Below, in pieces: positions 29,043-37,713 of a DNA stretch of 64,000 nucleotides. The translations under genes and the position numbers were made by a program. The notes under the pieces are model-generated. The model was not told the DNA's origin. It did no database searches and was given only the letters and a program-made list of their open reading frames with translations. This stretch comes from Cellulomonas flavigena DSM 20109 (GTDB lineage Bacteria; Actinomycetota; Actinomycetes; Actinomycetales; Cellulomonadaceae). The DNA lies in assembly GCF_000092865.1 (NCBI RefSeq), contig NC_014151.1, forward strand, positions 2,666,001 to 2,730,000, in the 5' to 3' direction. Each line of letters starts with the position of its first letter. Position 1 is the first letter of the stretch.

Positions 29043-29567
29043 GTGCTCCGCAGTATGCGCGCCGACCTGGACCCGTCCCCTGCACCGACCCGGCGCGCCC
29101 GGCTCCAGAGCGAGCGTCGACTGCGCTCGCGCCGACGGACGACGGCGGTCGTCGCGACGATGGCACTCCTCGCGAGCGCGCTGCCGAGCGCCGCCGCGGC
29201 GGGCGGCACCACCGGACGGACGGCGGACGACACCCCGGGTGGCGCGCCGGAGGTCGTGGCCGAGAACGGCGGAGTCGTCGCCCTCGACGGCGGCGGGGCG
29301 CTGCCCCTCCCCGACGACCGGGGGGCCGTGCGCGCGCTGGCGACCGTCGAGGACGCGGACGCCTGGTGCGCCCACCTGTCGTCGTACTACCTCGCGTTCC
29401 CGTCGCCGTGGTCCGCCCGCGTCATCAACTGCCGTTCGAGCGACCTCTTCGTCGCACCGGTGTACTCGGACGCGTCTCTCGGCATGTGCGTGCTCGTCCC
29501 CGCACGGCACAGCCGTCACCTCGGCGGCAACGTGACCCGGTGGGTGACCGACATCCGGTTGTGCTGA
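29043..29567 (+). CDS. Secreted four-cysteine protein, unknown
   Basis: 174 residues from GTG 29043, with GAGGAGA 4-5 bases upstream. Residues 1-40 are Arg-rich, then a hydrophobic segment with an AAAAG-type cleavage region (about residue 60), so a signal peptide of the long twin-Arg or basic type. The mature part is about 115 residues and has exactly four Cys (in AWCAHLS, INCRSS, GMCVLVP and the last residue), enough for two disulfides. I do not know the family. It is alone between LacI and glutamate dehydrogenase. Small disulfide-bonded secreted proteins can be inhibitors or signals, but nothing here decides. Confidence 0.68.
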   Translation: MLRSMRADLDPSPAPTRRARLQSERRLRSRRRTTAVVATMALLASALPSAAAAGGTTGRTADDTPGGAPEVVAENGGVVALDGGGALPLPDDRGAVRALATVEDADAWCAHLSSYYLAFPSPWSARVINCRSSDLFVAPVYSDASLGMCVLVPARHSRHLGGNVTRWVTDIRLC

Positions 29568-29619
29568 CGCCTGCGCGGCGGACGGGTAGGACGCGCGATC
29601 CCGTGCCAGGGTGAAGGGC

Positions 29620-30903
29620 ATGGTCGCCGACGACTCCCCCGCCCCCGCCCACCTCGAGCCCGGCGCCGCTCCGCTGGCCACCGCTCAGGCCCAGCTCGCG
29701 CGCGCCGTCGAGATCCTCGGCTACGACAGCGATCTGCACGAGGTCCTCGCCACCCCGCGGCGGGAGCTGCGCGTCGCGGTGCCCCTGCGCCGTGACGACG
29801 GGCGCGTGCAGGTGTTCACCGGCTACCGCGTGCAGCACAACATCTCGCGCGGGCCCGGCAAGGGCGGTCTGCGCTACGCGCCCGGCGTCGACCTCGACGA
29901 GGTCCGCGCGCTCGCGATGTGGATGACCTGGAAGTGCGCGGTCGTCGACGTGCCGTACGGCGGGGCCAAGGGCGGCGTCACGATCGACCCGCACGCGCAC
30001 TCGTCCGCCGAGCTCGAGCGGGTCACGCGGCGCTACACGAGCGAGATCATGCCGATCATCGGCCCGGAGCGCGACATCATGGCGCCCGACATCGGCACGA
30101 ACGAGCAGACCATGGCCTGGGTCATGGACACCTACTCGGTCAACCGCGGCTTCACCATCCCCGCGGTGACCACGGGCAAGCCGTTGGCCGTCGGGGGCTC
30201 CCTCGGCCGCCCGACGGCGACCTCGCAGGGTGTGGTGCACGCCGCGGGCGCCGCGCTGCGCGAGGACGGGGTCGAGCTCGCCGAGGTCACCGCCGCGGTG
30301 CAGGGGTTCGGCAAGGTCGGCTCGCACGCCGCGCGGCTGCTGCACGAGTCCGGCACGCGGGTCGTGGCGGTCAGCGACGAGCACGGGGGCGTGCGCCGCG
30401 ACGGCGGACTCGACCTGCCGGCGCTCCTCGAGCACGTCGCCGCCACGGGCTCGGTCACGGGCTTCGCCGACGCGGACCCGGTGAGCAACGCCGAGCTGCT
30501 CGCGCTCGACGTCGACGTGCTGGTGCCGGCCGCGGTCGAGGGCGTGCTCGACGGTGAGGCGGCACAGCGCGTCAAGGCGCGCTGGGTCGTCGAAGGCGCG
30601 AACGGGCCGACGACGAGCGAGGGCGACCGCGTCCTCGCCGAGCGCGGCGTCGTGGTCGTGCCGGACATCCTCGCCAACGCCGGCGGCGTCGTCGTCAGCT
30701 ACTTCGAGTGGGTGCAGGCGAACCAGGCCTACTGGTGGACCGAGGGTGAGATCGCCGAGCGACTCGAGCGGCGGATGCTCGCGAGCCACGCGGCGGTGTC
30801 CGCGCTCGCGCGCGCGGAGTCGGTCACGCTGCGCGAGGCGGCGATGACCATCGGCGTGCGGCGGGTCGCGGAGGCGCACCTCATCCGAGGGCTCTACCCC
30901 TGA
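29620..30903 (+). CDS. gdhA: Glutamate dehydrogenase
   Basis: 427 residues. It links 2-oxoglutarate plus ammonia with glutamate. The catalytic region shows GPGKGGLRYAP, KCAVVDVPYGGAKGG with active-site Lys, and PDIGTNEQTM. The nucleotide fold has VQGFGKVGSHAARLLHESG. The length of about 430 and the motif pattern fit hexameric GDH of the short class. ATG 29620 has AGGG 8 bases upstream; a GTG at 29611 is the alternative. gltD for the other glutamate route lies 20 kb away. It ends 6 bases from the convergent META gene. Confidence 0.95.
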   Translation: MVADDSPAPAHLEPGAAPLATAQAQLARAVEILGYDSDLHEVLATPRRELRVAVPLRRDDGRVQVFTGYRVQHNISRGPGKGGLRYAPGVDLDEVRALAMWMTWKCAVVDVPYGGAKGGVTIDPHAHSSAELERVTRRYTSEIMPIIGPERDIMAPDIGTNEQTMAWVMDTYSVNRGFTIPAVTTGKPLAVGGSLGRPTATSQGVVHAAGAALREDGVELAEVTAAVQGFGKVGSHAARLLHESGTRVVAVSDEHGGVRRDGGLDLPALLEHVAATGSVTGFADADPVSNAELLALDVDVLVPAAVEGVLDGEAAQRVKARWVVEGANGPTTSEGDRVLAERGVVVVPDILANAGGVVVSYFEWVQANQAYWWTEGEIAERLERRMLASHAAVSALARAESVTLREAAMTIGVRRVAEAHLIRGLYP

Positions 30904-30909
30904 CGTGCG

Positions 30910-31326
30910 TCACGCGGCGGCGCGCACGAGGGTGAGCGCGCGCCCGGCTCGCGTCCGCAGCGTGAACGCGTCGCCGTCCGGCGTCACGGAGCCACCGTCC
31001 TGCAGGACACCCAGCACCGCCCGCTCGGTCGCGGTGGCCTGCGTCGGCCCGGCCATGAGCGTCGCGACGACGGGTCCGAACGTCAGGTCCCCGCCCTCCA
31101 GCCGCCACGTGCCGCGCACCCGGTTGACGCCGGCGTGACCGAACACGACGCCGTCGCCCTCGAACGTGAGCCACGGCGCTCCGTGCAGGCCGTCGGCAGG
31201 CGGCGTGCCGTCGACGCCGGTGACGCGCCAGGTCCCGTGGAGCCACGGCGCGTCGGGGACGGCACCGCCGGCGTCACCGCCCGCGGGGACGTCGGTGCTC
31301 GAGGTCGGCTGCTCGTCGTCGCGCAT
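30910..31326 (-). CDS. META-domain (HslJ-like) protein
   Basis: 138 residues, no signal peptide seen. After a Gly/Pro-rich start the core reads WLHGTWRVTGVDG, PWLTFEGDGVVFGHAGVNRVRGTW and LTFGPVVATLMAG, the META-domain pattern of a small beta fold. The usual Met-Ala-Cys near the late turn is LMAGPTQATATE here, without the Cys. Relatives are often exported lipoproteins; this one appears cytoplasmic. It starts 25 bases after the chdC stop, so it is probably cotranscribed with the heme genes. Role unknown. Confidence 0.8.
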   Translation of the reverse strand: MRDDEQPTSSTDVPAGGDAGGAVPDAPWLHGTWRVTGVDGTPPADGLHGAPWLTFEGDGVVFGHAGVNRVRGTWRLEGGDLTFGPVVATLMAGPTQATATERAVLGVLQDGGSVTPDGDAFTLRTRAGRALTLVRAAA

Positions 31327-31351
31327 GCTCGATCATGGCACCGCCGCAGGC

Positions 31352-32068
31352 TCAGGCGCGCGGGAGGCGGTCCACCCACGTCGTCAGGTCGACGCGCGGG
31401 CCGGTGTAGAACGGCACCTCCTCGCGCACGTGCAGGCGCGCCTGCGTCGCACGCAGGTCACGCATGAGGTCGACGATGCGGTGCAGCTCGGTCGCCTCGA
31501 ACGCCAGCACCCACTCGTAGTCCCCGAGCGCGAAGGACGCGACGGTGTTGGCGCGCACGTCGACGTAGTCGCGCGCAGCCGCGCCGTGCTCGTGCAGCAT
31601 GCGCCGGCGGTCCTCGTCGGGGAGCACGTACCAGTCGTACGAGCGCACGAAGGGGTAGACGCACAGGTAGTCGCCCGCGGGCTCGCCCGCCAGGAACGCG
31701 GGCACGTGCGCGCGGTTGAACTCCGCGGGCCGGTGCAGCCCGACCACCGACCAGACGGGCGTGAGGACCTCGCCCAGCGCGCTGGCCCGCAGGCGGTGGT
31801 AGGCACCCTGGACCTGCTCGACGGACTCGGCGTGCCACCACACCATGAGATCGGCGTCGGCGCGCAGACCCGCGACGTCGTACCAGCCGCGCACGACGAG
31901 GTCGTCGTCGGCCGCCACCGCGCGCAGTGCGTCGGCGGCCACCTCGGCGCGGGCGTCCGCGTCGGCCGGCACGGGCCCGTCGACGGCGAACACCGACCAC
32001 ATCGTGTAGCGGACGGTGGCGTTGAGCGCCTCGGTGTCAGGTGCGGGCGTGGTGGGGTGGGTGCTCAC
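31352..32068 (-). CDS. chdC: Coproheme decarboxylase (HemQ)
   Basis: 238 residues. It removes two carboxyl groups from coproheme to make heme b, the last step of the coproporphyrin pathway used by Gram-positive bacteria. The chlorite-dismutase-like fold is seen in [42 protein letters not shown] (with the catalytic Tyr in [10 protein letters not shown]), and [21 protein letters not shown] 32068 has GGAG 6 bases upstream. It follows cpfC by 48 bases, so the two terminal heme enzymes are cotranscribed. Confidence 0.94.
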   Translation of the reverse strand: MSTHPTTPAPDTEALNATVRYTMWSVFAVDGPVPADADARAEVAADALRAVAADDDLVVRGWYDVAGLRADADLMVWWHAESVEQVQGAYHRLRASALGEVLTPVWSVVGLHRPAEFNRAHVPAFLAGEPAGDYLCVYPFVRSYDWYVLPDEDRRRMLHEHGAAARDYVDVRANTVASFALGDYEWVLAFEATELHRIVDLMRDLRATQARLHVREEVPFYTGPRVDLTTWVDRLPRA

Positions 32069-32116
32069 GAAGGCTCCGTCGGCAGGTGGGTCGGGTCCGG
32101 CAGGTGGGGTGGGGCG

Positions 32117-33298
32117 TCAGGACCAGGGGTCGGTCGAGCAGGCTGCGGGGCGGCCGGAGTCGACGCCGTCGCGCATGCGGCAGCACCCCGGGACGCAGAC
32201 CGACCGGAACGCCGGCAGGTCGCCGACGGTCTGCTCGGGGGGCCGCGGCGCGCCGGCGTCGTCCGCACGCGCGATCGCCGCCCGCTCGAGGAGCAGGTCG
32301 ACGAGACCGCGGACGAACGGCTCGCGCACTCCCACCGAGTCGGCGCGCACGGCGGTCATGCCCAGTCCGCGCGCGGTCTCCAGCGCCTCGGTGTCGAGGT
32401 CGAACGCGACCTCCATGTGGTCCGAGACGAACCCGATCGGCGACAGCACCACGGACGTCGTACCCGCGGCCGCGAGCGCCTCGAGGTGGTCGTTCACGTC
32501 GGGCTCGAGCCACGGCTGGCTCGGCGGACCCGACCTCGAGCAGTAGGCGAGATCCCACTCGACCGCGTGACCGAGCCGCTCGGACGCGGCCGCGGCCACC
32601 GTGCGCGCGACGTCGAGGTGCTGGTCCTGGTACGACGCGCCGGCGACCTGGGACGCGTCCTGCATCGTGTCGGGGATCGAGTGCGTGACGAACACGAGGC
32701 GCGGCCACGCCGTGCCCGCGGGCAGCGCGCCGAACGCCTCGACGACGGCGTCGACGTTGGCCTGCACGAAGCCGGGGTGGTTGAAGTACGAGCGCACCTT
32801 GTCGACGACGAGCGGCGCACCGTCCGCGCCCTCCTCATCGAGGGCCGTCCAGAGGTTCTCGCGGTACTGCCGGCACCCGGAGTACGAGGAGTAGGCCGAC
32901 GTCACGAGGGCCACCAGACGGTGCGCCCCCCGCGCGCGCGCCTCGGCGAGCGCGTCACGCGTGTACGGCGCCCAGTTGCGGTTGCCCCACACGACCGGGA
33001 CGTCGAGCCCGCGGCGCCGCAGCTCGTCCTCGAGGGCCTGCCGCAGCGCGAGGTTCTGCGCGTTGATGGGGCTGCGCCCGCCGAAGTGGTGGTAGTGCTC
33101 GGCGACCTCCGCGAGCCGCTCGTCGGGGATGTTCTTGCCGGCGGTGACGTTGCGCAGGAACGGCAGGACGTCGTCGGGGCCGTCGGGCCCGCCGAAGGAG
33201 AAGAGCAGCACGGCGTCGTACGGCGCGAGCCCGGTCGCGTCGGCCGACGGGTCGGTGGACGGTGCGGTCACAGGAGGCGTAGGCACGCATCCGATCAT
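32117..33298 (-). CDS. cpfC: Coproporphyrin ferrochelatase
   Basis: 393 residues from ATG 33298; GTG 33286 is also possible. It inserts ferrous iron into coproporphyrin III. Motifs are LLFSFGGPDGPDDV, VTSAYSSYSGCRQYRENL, FVTHSIPDTMQ with the catalytic His, and DLAYCSRSGPPSQPWLEPDV with the catalytic Glu. The Cys of SGCRQ and three Cys in CVPGCCR near the C-terminus fit the four ligands of the [2Fe-2S] cluster found in actinobacterial ferrochelatases. Upstream of chdC in one operon, divergent from a Ser/Thr kinase. Confidence 0.94.
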   Translation of the reverse strand: MIGCVPTPPVTAPSTDPSADATGLAPYDAVLLFSFGGPDGPDDVLPFLRNVTAGKNIPDERLAEVAEHYHHFGGRSPINAQNLALRQALEDELRRRGLDVPVVWGNRNWAPYTRDALAEARARGAHRLVALVTSAYSSYSGCRQYRENLWTALDEEGADGAPLVVDKVRSYFNHPGFVQANVDAVVEAFGALPAGTAWPRLVFVTHSIPDTMQDASQVAGASYQDQHLDVARTVAAAASERLGHAVEWDLAYCSRSGPPSQPWLEPDVNDHLEALAAAGTTSVVLSPIGFVSDHMEVAFDLDTEALETARGLGMTAVRADSVGVREPFVRGLVDLLLERAAIARADDAGAPRPPEQTVGDLPAFRSVCVPGCCRMRDGVDSGRPAACSTDPWS

Positions 33299-33500
33299 CC
33301 CACCGCCGCTCGGTGCCGCCCTCCCGGCCGCGGCCGTGGCGACGTGACGTTGTCGCGACACGGTGTCACCTCCTGGTGCGCGTCGAGCGTTCACCCGTTC
33401 GGTCGCCTCCGGGTGCGACGCCGAGGTGCCCGCTCTACCGTCGTCGTGGCGCGACCCCGCGCCACGACCGTGAGCAACCGAGCCGACGGAGGAGCGAGCC

Positions 33501-34373
33501 GTGACGCGTGCGGGACGGCACGCGGCGCCCGAGCTGGCGCGCCGCTACGTGCTCGGCGAACGCCTCGGTGAGGGCGGGTCGGCGCAGGTGCTCCGTGCGG
33601 TCGACACCCGCCTGGACCGGCCGGTCGCGATCAAGCTGTTCCGGCTGGCGGACGCCGACAGCGAGCAGGTCCGGCGCTACGCGCAGGAGGCGCGCGTCCT
33701 GGCCGAGCTCTCCCACCCCTCGCTCGTGGCACTGCTCGACGTGGGTGCGGACGTGGTGCCCGGCACCGGCCCCGTGGCTTTCCTCGTCATGGAGCTCGTC
33801 GAGGGCCGCACGCTGCGCGAGATCGTCGCCGACGGTCCGCTGGACTGCGCGACGACCGCCGACGTGGGGTACCAGCTCGCCCAGGGGCTGGCGCACGCGC
33901 ACCGCGCGGGCGTGGTGCACCGCGACGTGAAGCCGTCGAACGTGCTCGTGGCGGACACGATCCCCGCGTCCGGCCGGCGCGACGCCCCCACGCTGCCGGT
34001 GGTGCTGGCGGACTTCGGCATCGCGGCCTCCGAGACCGCCGCCCCGTCGGACGGGCGCGCGACCGCGAGCTACCAGAGTCCCGAGCAGGCGCTCGGCGAG
34101 CAGTCGGGGCCCGCGAGCGACGTCTACTCCCTCGGCCTCGTGCTGCTCGAGTGCCTGACCGGTCGGCGCGCGTACCCGGGCGACCCGCTGACCTCCTCGC
34201 TCGCGCGCCTGCTGCACGGGCCGCAGATCGCGGACGACCTCGATCCGGACGTCGCCGCGCTGCTGCGGGCGATGACGCGCACGGACGCCACGCAACGCCC
34301 GACGATGGTCGCGGTCGCCGCGGAGCTGCGCGGCCTGCGGCGTGCGCGTCCGCGCCCGGTCCGCGTCGGCTGA
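33501..34373 (+). CDS. Soluble Ser/Thr protein kinase
   Basis: 290 residues, almost only the kinase domain. Gly-rich loop LGEGGSAQVL, catalytic Lys in VAIKLF, Glu in AQEARVLAELSHPSLV, HRDVKPSNVL, the DFG in LADFGIA, and YQSPEQALGE as activation-segment anchor are all present. There is no membrane segment or PASTA/sensor domain, unlike PknA/B types. The activation loop is short and Ala-rich, with Thr and Ser available. GTG 33501 has GGAGGAG about 9 bases upstream. Divergent from cpfC. The substrate is unknown. Confidence 0.92.
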   Translation: MTRAGRHAAPELARRYVLGERLGEGGSAQVLRAVDTRLDRPVAIKLFRLADADSEQVRRYAQEARVLAELSHPSLVALLDVGADVVPGTGPVAFLVMELVEGRTLREIVADGPLDCATTADVGYQLAQGLAHAHRAGVVHRDVKPSNVLVADTIPASGRRDAPTLPVVLADFGIAASETAAPSDGRATASYQSPEQALGEQSGPASDVYSLGLVLLECLTGRRAYPGDPLTSSLARLLHGPQIADDLDPDVAALLRAMTRTDATQRPTMVAVAAELRGLRRARPRPVRVG

Positions 34374-34406
34374 CCCTCGGGTCGACGCGCGCGCCGCCCG
34401 AGGGTC
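34372..34406. terminator. 10-bp hairpin between convergent kinase and flavodoxin genes
   Basis: 34372-34381 pairs with 34397-34406. The arms overlap the kinase stop; the GC-rich loop is 15 bases. Confidence 0.6.
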
Positions 34407-34421
34407 ACGGGGTGCCGCGTG

Positions 34422-34967
34422 TCAGGCGTGCCGCGCGGCCACCACAGGACGCTGCGCCACCTGCGTCACCGGCGGCGCGTCCGAGGCCAGCGCGTCCGCG
34501 ATCTCGTCGGCCCAGGCGGCGACCGCGGCCATGTCGCGGTGGTCGCCCTCGCGGGCACGCCCGCCGGCGATGATCGCGCGCTCGGTGAACGACAGCACCG
34601 AGCGGTCGAGCCGGCCCCGGAAGCTGCGGTGCGCGCGCGAGCCGATGCGCTCGCGCAGCGCGGCGACCTCGAGCGGCGAGTTCGCCGAGTTGGCCGGCTG
34701 CGTGGCGAGGCCCGACGAGAACGTCCACACGCGGCGCGCGCGCAGCTCGTCCGCGTGGCGGTCGGCGAAGTCGCGGGCGGTGGGCAGCCAGTGCGCCGTG
34801 TAGACGGCGGAGCCGAGCACGACCGCGTCGTGGTCGGCGACCGTGGTCACGTCCTCGGGCGCGCACTGGTCGACGACGTGGCCGCGCTCGCGCAGCCGTG
34901 CCGCGATCACCTCGCCGATCTCCCACGTGCCCTGGTGCCGCGACGCCACCGTCAGCAGGATGCGCAT
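34422..34967 (-). CDS. Flavodoxin-domain protein (HemG-like fold)
   Basis: 181 residues from ATG 34967, which has GAGGAGG upstream. RILLTVASRHQGTWEIGEVIA is the FMN phosphate loop region, and VADHDAVVLGSAVYTAHWLP plus VWTFSSGLA complete the flavodoxin pattern. Such proteins shuttle electrons through FMN; the E. coli HemG relative oxidises protoporphyrinogen. Because this genome has the coproporphyrin route, HemG activity is unlikely and I give no symbol. MarR gene upstream on the same strand may control it. Confidence 0.82.
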   Translation of the reverse strand: MRILLTVASRHQGTWEIGEVIAARLRERGHVVDQCAPEDVTTVADHDAVVLGSAVYTAHWLPTARDFADRHADELRARRVWTFSSGLATQPANSANSPLEVAALRERIGSRAHRSFRGRLDRSVLSFTERAIIAGGRAREGDHRDMAAVAAWADEIADALASDAPPVTQVAQRPVVAARHA

Positions 34968-35070
34968 CGGTCCTCCTCGCCCTCCCGGCGGGCCGGGTGC
35001 CCTCCGCCGGACCATCGTCACCCGCGTGTCGCGGCGGTGTCGTGGGCCGGAGGTCCCCGTGACGCAGCAC

Positions 35071-35562
35071 TCAGACGTCGCCCGACGTGCCGTCCGTGAG
35101 ACCCACCGGATCGGGCAGGTGCGCCTGGGCGAGCCGCAGCCGGTCGCACAGCCGCTCGAGGGTCGCGAGCTCCTCGGCGTCGAGCGCACCACCCACCAGC
35201 GCGTCGATCGACCGCGCGTGCCGCCGCCCGATCTCCCGCTGGAGCCGCAGGCCCTCGGCCGTGAGGTGCACGGCCTTGCCACGCCGGTCGCCCTCGACGG
35301 GTCCGCGGCGCACGAGCCCGTCCGCCTCGAGCCGGTCGACGAGCCGCGACAGGCTGGGCTGGGTGAGCAGGCTGGAGTCGGCGAGCTCGCGCAGGCGCTG
35401 CGCGCGCCCGGGCGCGCGCGACAGCGTGTAGAGCACGTCGTACTCGCGCAGGCTCAGGCTCCCCCACACGTCGTGGCGGGCGAACCGGCGCACGAGCGTG
35501 ACCTGCGCCCGGAACAGCGCCTCCCACGCGGCGACGGACGCCCGGACGTCGTGCTCGGACAC
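35071..35562 (-). CDS. MarR-family transcriptional regulator
   Basis: 163 residues. Winged helix: SLREYDVLYTLSRAPG, QRLRELADSSLLTQPSLSRLVDRLEADGLVRRG and the wing EGDRRGKAVHLTAEG. Flanking helices form the dimer. It probably represses its own gene and a neighbour such as the flavodoxin gene 103 bases downstream on the same strand. The likely ligand is a phenolic or redox compound, known of the family only. GTG 35562 is the best start. Confidence 0.9.
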   Translation of the reverse strand: MSEHDVRASVAAWEALFRAQVTLVRRFARHDVWGSLSLREYDVLYTLSRAPGRAQRLRELADSSLLTQPSLSRLVDRLEADGLVRRGPVEGDRRGKAVHLTAEGLRLQREIGRRHARSIDALVGGALDAEELATLERLCDRLRLAQAHLPDPVGLTDGTSGDV

Positions 35563-35677
35563 CGGAACCCCTTTCCGTCGCCGCTCGACGACCCGCGCCC
35601 GATCATGTCACCACGGCCCGGCGGGCACCGCGCGACCGGCCCGCCGCGCCTCCTGCCGGCGCGCCGCCCCGCGCGTC

Positions 35678-35683
35678 TACGCT
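35678..35683 (+). promoter_or_regulatory. Leaderless -10 hexamer TACGCT
   Basis: Ends 6 bases before ATG 35690 of the NYN gene. Confidence 0.6.
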
Positions 35684-35689
35684 GGGACG

Positions 35690-36253
35690 ATGAGCGAGAC
35701 GGGCACCACGTACCTGCTGGTCGACGGGGAGAACATCGACGCGACGCTCGGGTCGTCGATCCTCGGCGGGCGCCCCACACCGGAGCAGCGCCCGCGCTGG
35801 GAGCGCGTGCTGACGTTCGCGCAGCAGGCGTGGGGCCAGCCGGTGAAGGCGCTGTTCTTCCTCAACGCGTCGAACGGCACGCTGCCGATGTCGTTCGTGC
35901 AGGCGCTGACCGCGATCGGGTTCGTGCCGATCCCGCTGTCCGGCGAGTCGTACGAGAAGGTCGTCGACATCGGCATCAAGCGCACGCTCGAGGCCATCGC
36001 GGACCGTGACGGCGACGTGCTGCTCGCCAGCCACGACGGCGACTTCGCGCCCGAGGTCGCGCAGCTCGTCGACGCGGGACGCCAGGTGGGCCTGCTCGCG
36101 TTCCGCGAGTTCACGAGCCAGTCGCTCGCGGGGCTGACGGCACGCGGGCTGAGGACGTTCGACCTCGAGACCGACGTCGCGGCGTTCAACGTGCAGCTCC
36201 CGCGCCTGCGGATCATCCCGCTCGAGGAGTTCGACCCGCTGCGCTACCTGTGA
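35690..36253 (+). CDS. NYN-domain (PIN-like) protein
   Basis: 187 residues. The NYN core has acidic residues at expected places: YLLVDGENIDATLG near the N-terminus, VVDIGIKRTLEAIADRDGDVLLASHDGDFAPEV (key parts DIGIKR and SHDGDF), and VGLLAFREF. NYN proteins are PIN-fold nucleases thought to act on RNA. The leaderless hexamer fixes ATG 35690. It stands alone and ends in a 20-bp hairpin. RNase activity is inferred from the fold. Confidence 0.88.
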   Translation: MSETGTTYLLVDGENIDATLGSSILGGRPTPEQRPRWERVLTFAQQAWGQPVKALFFLNASNGTLPMSFVQALTAIGFVPIPLSGESYEKVVDIGIKRTLEAIADRDGDVLLASHDGDFAPEVAQLVDAGRQVGLLAFREFTSQSLAGLTARGLRTFDLETDVAAFNVQLPRLRIIPLEEFDPLRYL

Positions 36254-36264
36254 CCCCTGCGGCG

Positions 36265-36307
36265 CGCACGAGGGCCGCGCCGGGTGTCCCGGCGCGGCCC
36301 TCGTGCG
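36265..36307. terminator. Perfect 20-bp hairpin, bidirectional
   Basis: 36265-36284 pairs perfectly with 36288-36307 around a 3-base loop, between convergent genes. Confidence 0.85.
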
Positions 36308-36319
36308 GGGTCGGGTACG

Positions 36320-37111
36320 TCAGGCGCCGAACCCGGCCGCGAGCGCGTCGTCGATGACGTTGCGCACGTGGTCGGCGTGGTAGCTGTCGGGGCCCATGAA
36401 CTCGATGCCGTGCAGCGTGCCGGAGACCTGGGTGACGACCGAGGTCATGTCGTTGCGGGGCACGAGCGCGCTGTCGGTCGCGGGCACCTGGGGGTCGTCG
36501 GTCGAGGAGAACACCTGCAGCGGGCCGGTGAACTCGTTGGCCTCGGCGCGCGCGTCGACCTCGCCGAGCTGCGCCGGCGGGCTGAGGGCGACGACCGCGA
36601 CGGCGTCGAGGTCGTCGGCGAGCCCGGCGGCGAGCGTGCCGCCGGCGGACGCCCCGACGAACGCGACGCGCTGGGCACCGGTCGCCTTGAGGACGTCGAG
36701 CGCGGCGCGGAAGCCGACCTCGCCGTCGGCGCCCCAGTCGTAGGTGGCGACGAGGTAGCCGGCGCCGGCGAGCCGCACGAGCTCGTCGGCCCACTGGCAC
36801 ACGTCGCCGTCGACCTGCGGCGCGTACAGCACGCCCCGGTCGCCGGAGCCGGCCCAGGCGACGGACGCGGACGCGTCACCACCGCCGACGGTGGCGTAGG
36901 CGATGCCGTCGCTGAGGCACTCGGGGGCCTCCGCCTGGACCATCTCGACGGGAGCCTTGTCGAGCATCGTGGGGGTGGGGCCGACCTCGGGCGGCGTGAC
37001 GGGCGGCTCGGTGCCGGCCGAGCACGCGCTGAGCAGACCGAGCGTGAGGACGGCCGCGACGGCCCTCGCGCGTGTGGACGTCGGACGGGGGGTGACGGGT
37101 AGCAGACGCAC
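36320..37111 (-). CDS. Lipoprotein alpha/beta hydrolase
   Basis: 263 residues. Signal peptide with lipobox LLSAC at about residues 26-30. An alpha/beta-hydrolase core follows with nucleophile elbow VGASAGGTLAAG, a candidate acid in SSTDDPQVPA and a His in GTLHGIEFM or SYHADHV. Two Cys in the mature part (PECLSDG, DVCQWAD) could form a disulfide. It should sit on the outer face of the membrane and may be an esterase; substrate unknown. Related to dienelactone-hydrolase-like proteins. GTG 37111. Confidence 0.82.
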   Translation of the reverse strand: MRLLPVTPRPTSTRARAVAAVLTLGLLSACSAGTEPPVTPPEVGPTPTMLDKAPVEMVQAEAPECLSDGIAYATVGGGDASASVAWAGSGDRGVLYAPQVDGDVCQWADELVRLAGAGYLVATYDWGADGEVGFRAALDVLKATGAQRVAFVGASAGGTLAAGLADDLDAVAVVALSPPAQLGEVDARAEANEFTGPLQVFSSTDDPQVPATDSALVPRNDMTSVVTQVSGTLHGIEFMGPDSYHADHVRNVIDDALAAGFGA

Positions 37112-37196
37112 AGAGGATTCCTAGGCGGTGGAGGCCGCAGGGACAAGCGATCTGACCGGCATAAACGTTTCAGCCGTCCTGTGGGTGACGACGCGC

Positions 37197-37202
37197 TAGC
37201 GT
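37197..37202 (+). promoter_or_regulatory. Leaderless -10 hexamer TAGCGT
   Basis: Ends 6 bases before ATG 37209, favouring it over the GTG at 37203. Confidence 0.6.
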
Positions 37203-37208
37203 GTGCGC

Positions 37209-37655
37209 ATGCCGACGCTGTTCACCCGCATCATCGACGGCGAGATCCCCGGCCGCTTCGTCTGGGCCGACGACCAGGCCGTCGCCCTGCTGACCATCGC
37301 GCCCATCACCACGGGCCACGCGCTCGTCGTGCCGCGCCAGGAGATCGAGCAGCTCACCGACGCGCCCGACGACCTGCTGGCGCACCTCACGTCCGTCGCG
37401 AAGACGGTCGGACTCGCGCAGCGTGCCGCGTGGGGCGCACCCCGTGCCGCGCTGCTCGTCGCGGGGTTCGAGATCCCGCACCTGCACCTGCACGTGCTGC
37501 CGGCGTGGGACGAGTCGAACCTGTCGTTCGCGCACGCCCGCCAGGACGAGCCCGCCGCCGACCTCGACGCGGCGGCCCAGCGGCTGCGCGGCGCGCTGCG
37601 CACCGCCGGGCACGGCGCGCACGTCCCTGCCGACATGTCCTCCCCCGCGCTGTGA
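37209..37655 (+). CDS. HIT-family nucleotide hydrolase
   Basis: 148 residues. The HIT motif is HLHLHVLP with the three His of the nucleotidyl-transfer site, and the N-terminal FTRIIDGEIPGRFVW and ITTGHALVVPR match the HINT/HIT branch. It hydrolyses or transfers from nucleoside phosphoramidates or dinucleotides; the true substrate is not readable. Followed 58 bases later by nhaA on the same strand. Confidence 0.92.
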   Translation: MPTLFTRIIDGEIPGRFVWADDQAVALLTIAPITTGHALVVPRQEIEQLTDAPDDLLAHLTSVAKTVGLAQRAAWGAPRAALLVAGFEIPHLHLHVLPAWDESNLSFAHARQDEPAADLDAAAQRLRGALRTAGHGAHVPADMSSPAL

Positions 37656-37713
37656 GCCCGGCGCCCCACCCCGTGACCCCGCCGACGCGTGCGGTGCGCT
37701 CCCGGGGGACGCG

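Noticed and set aside
34422..34967. Naming the flavodoxin gene hemG
   Set aside because: The genome uses the coproporphyrin route (ChdC and CpfC), which does not need HemG; only the fold is supported.
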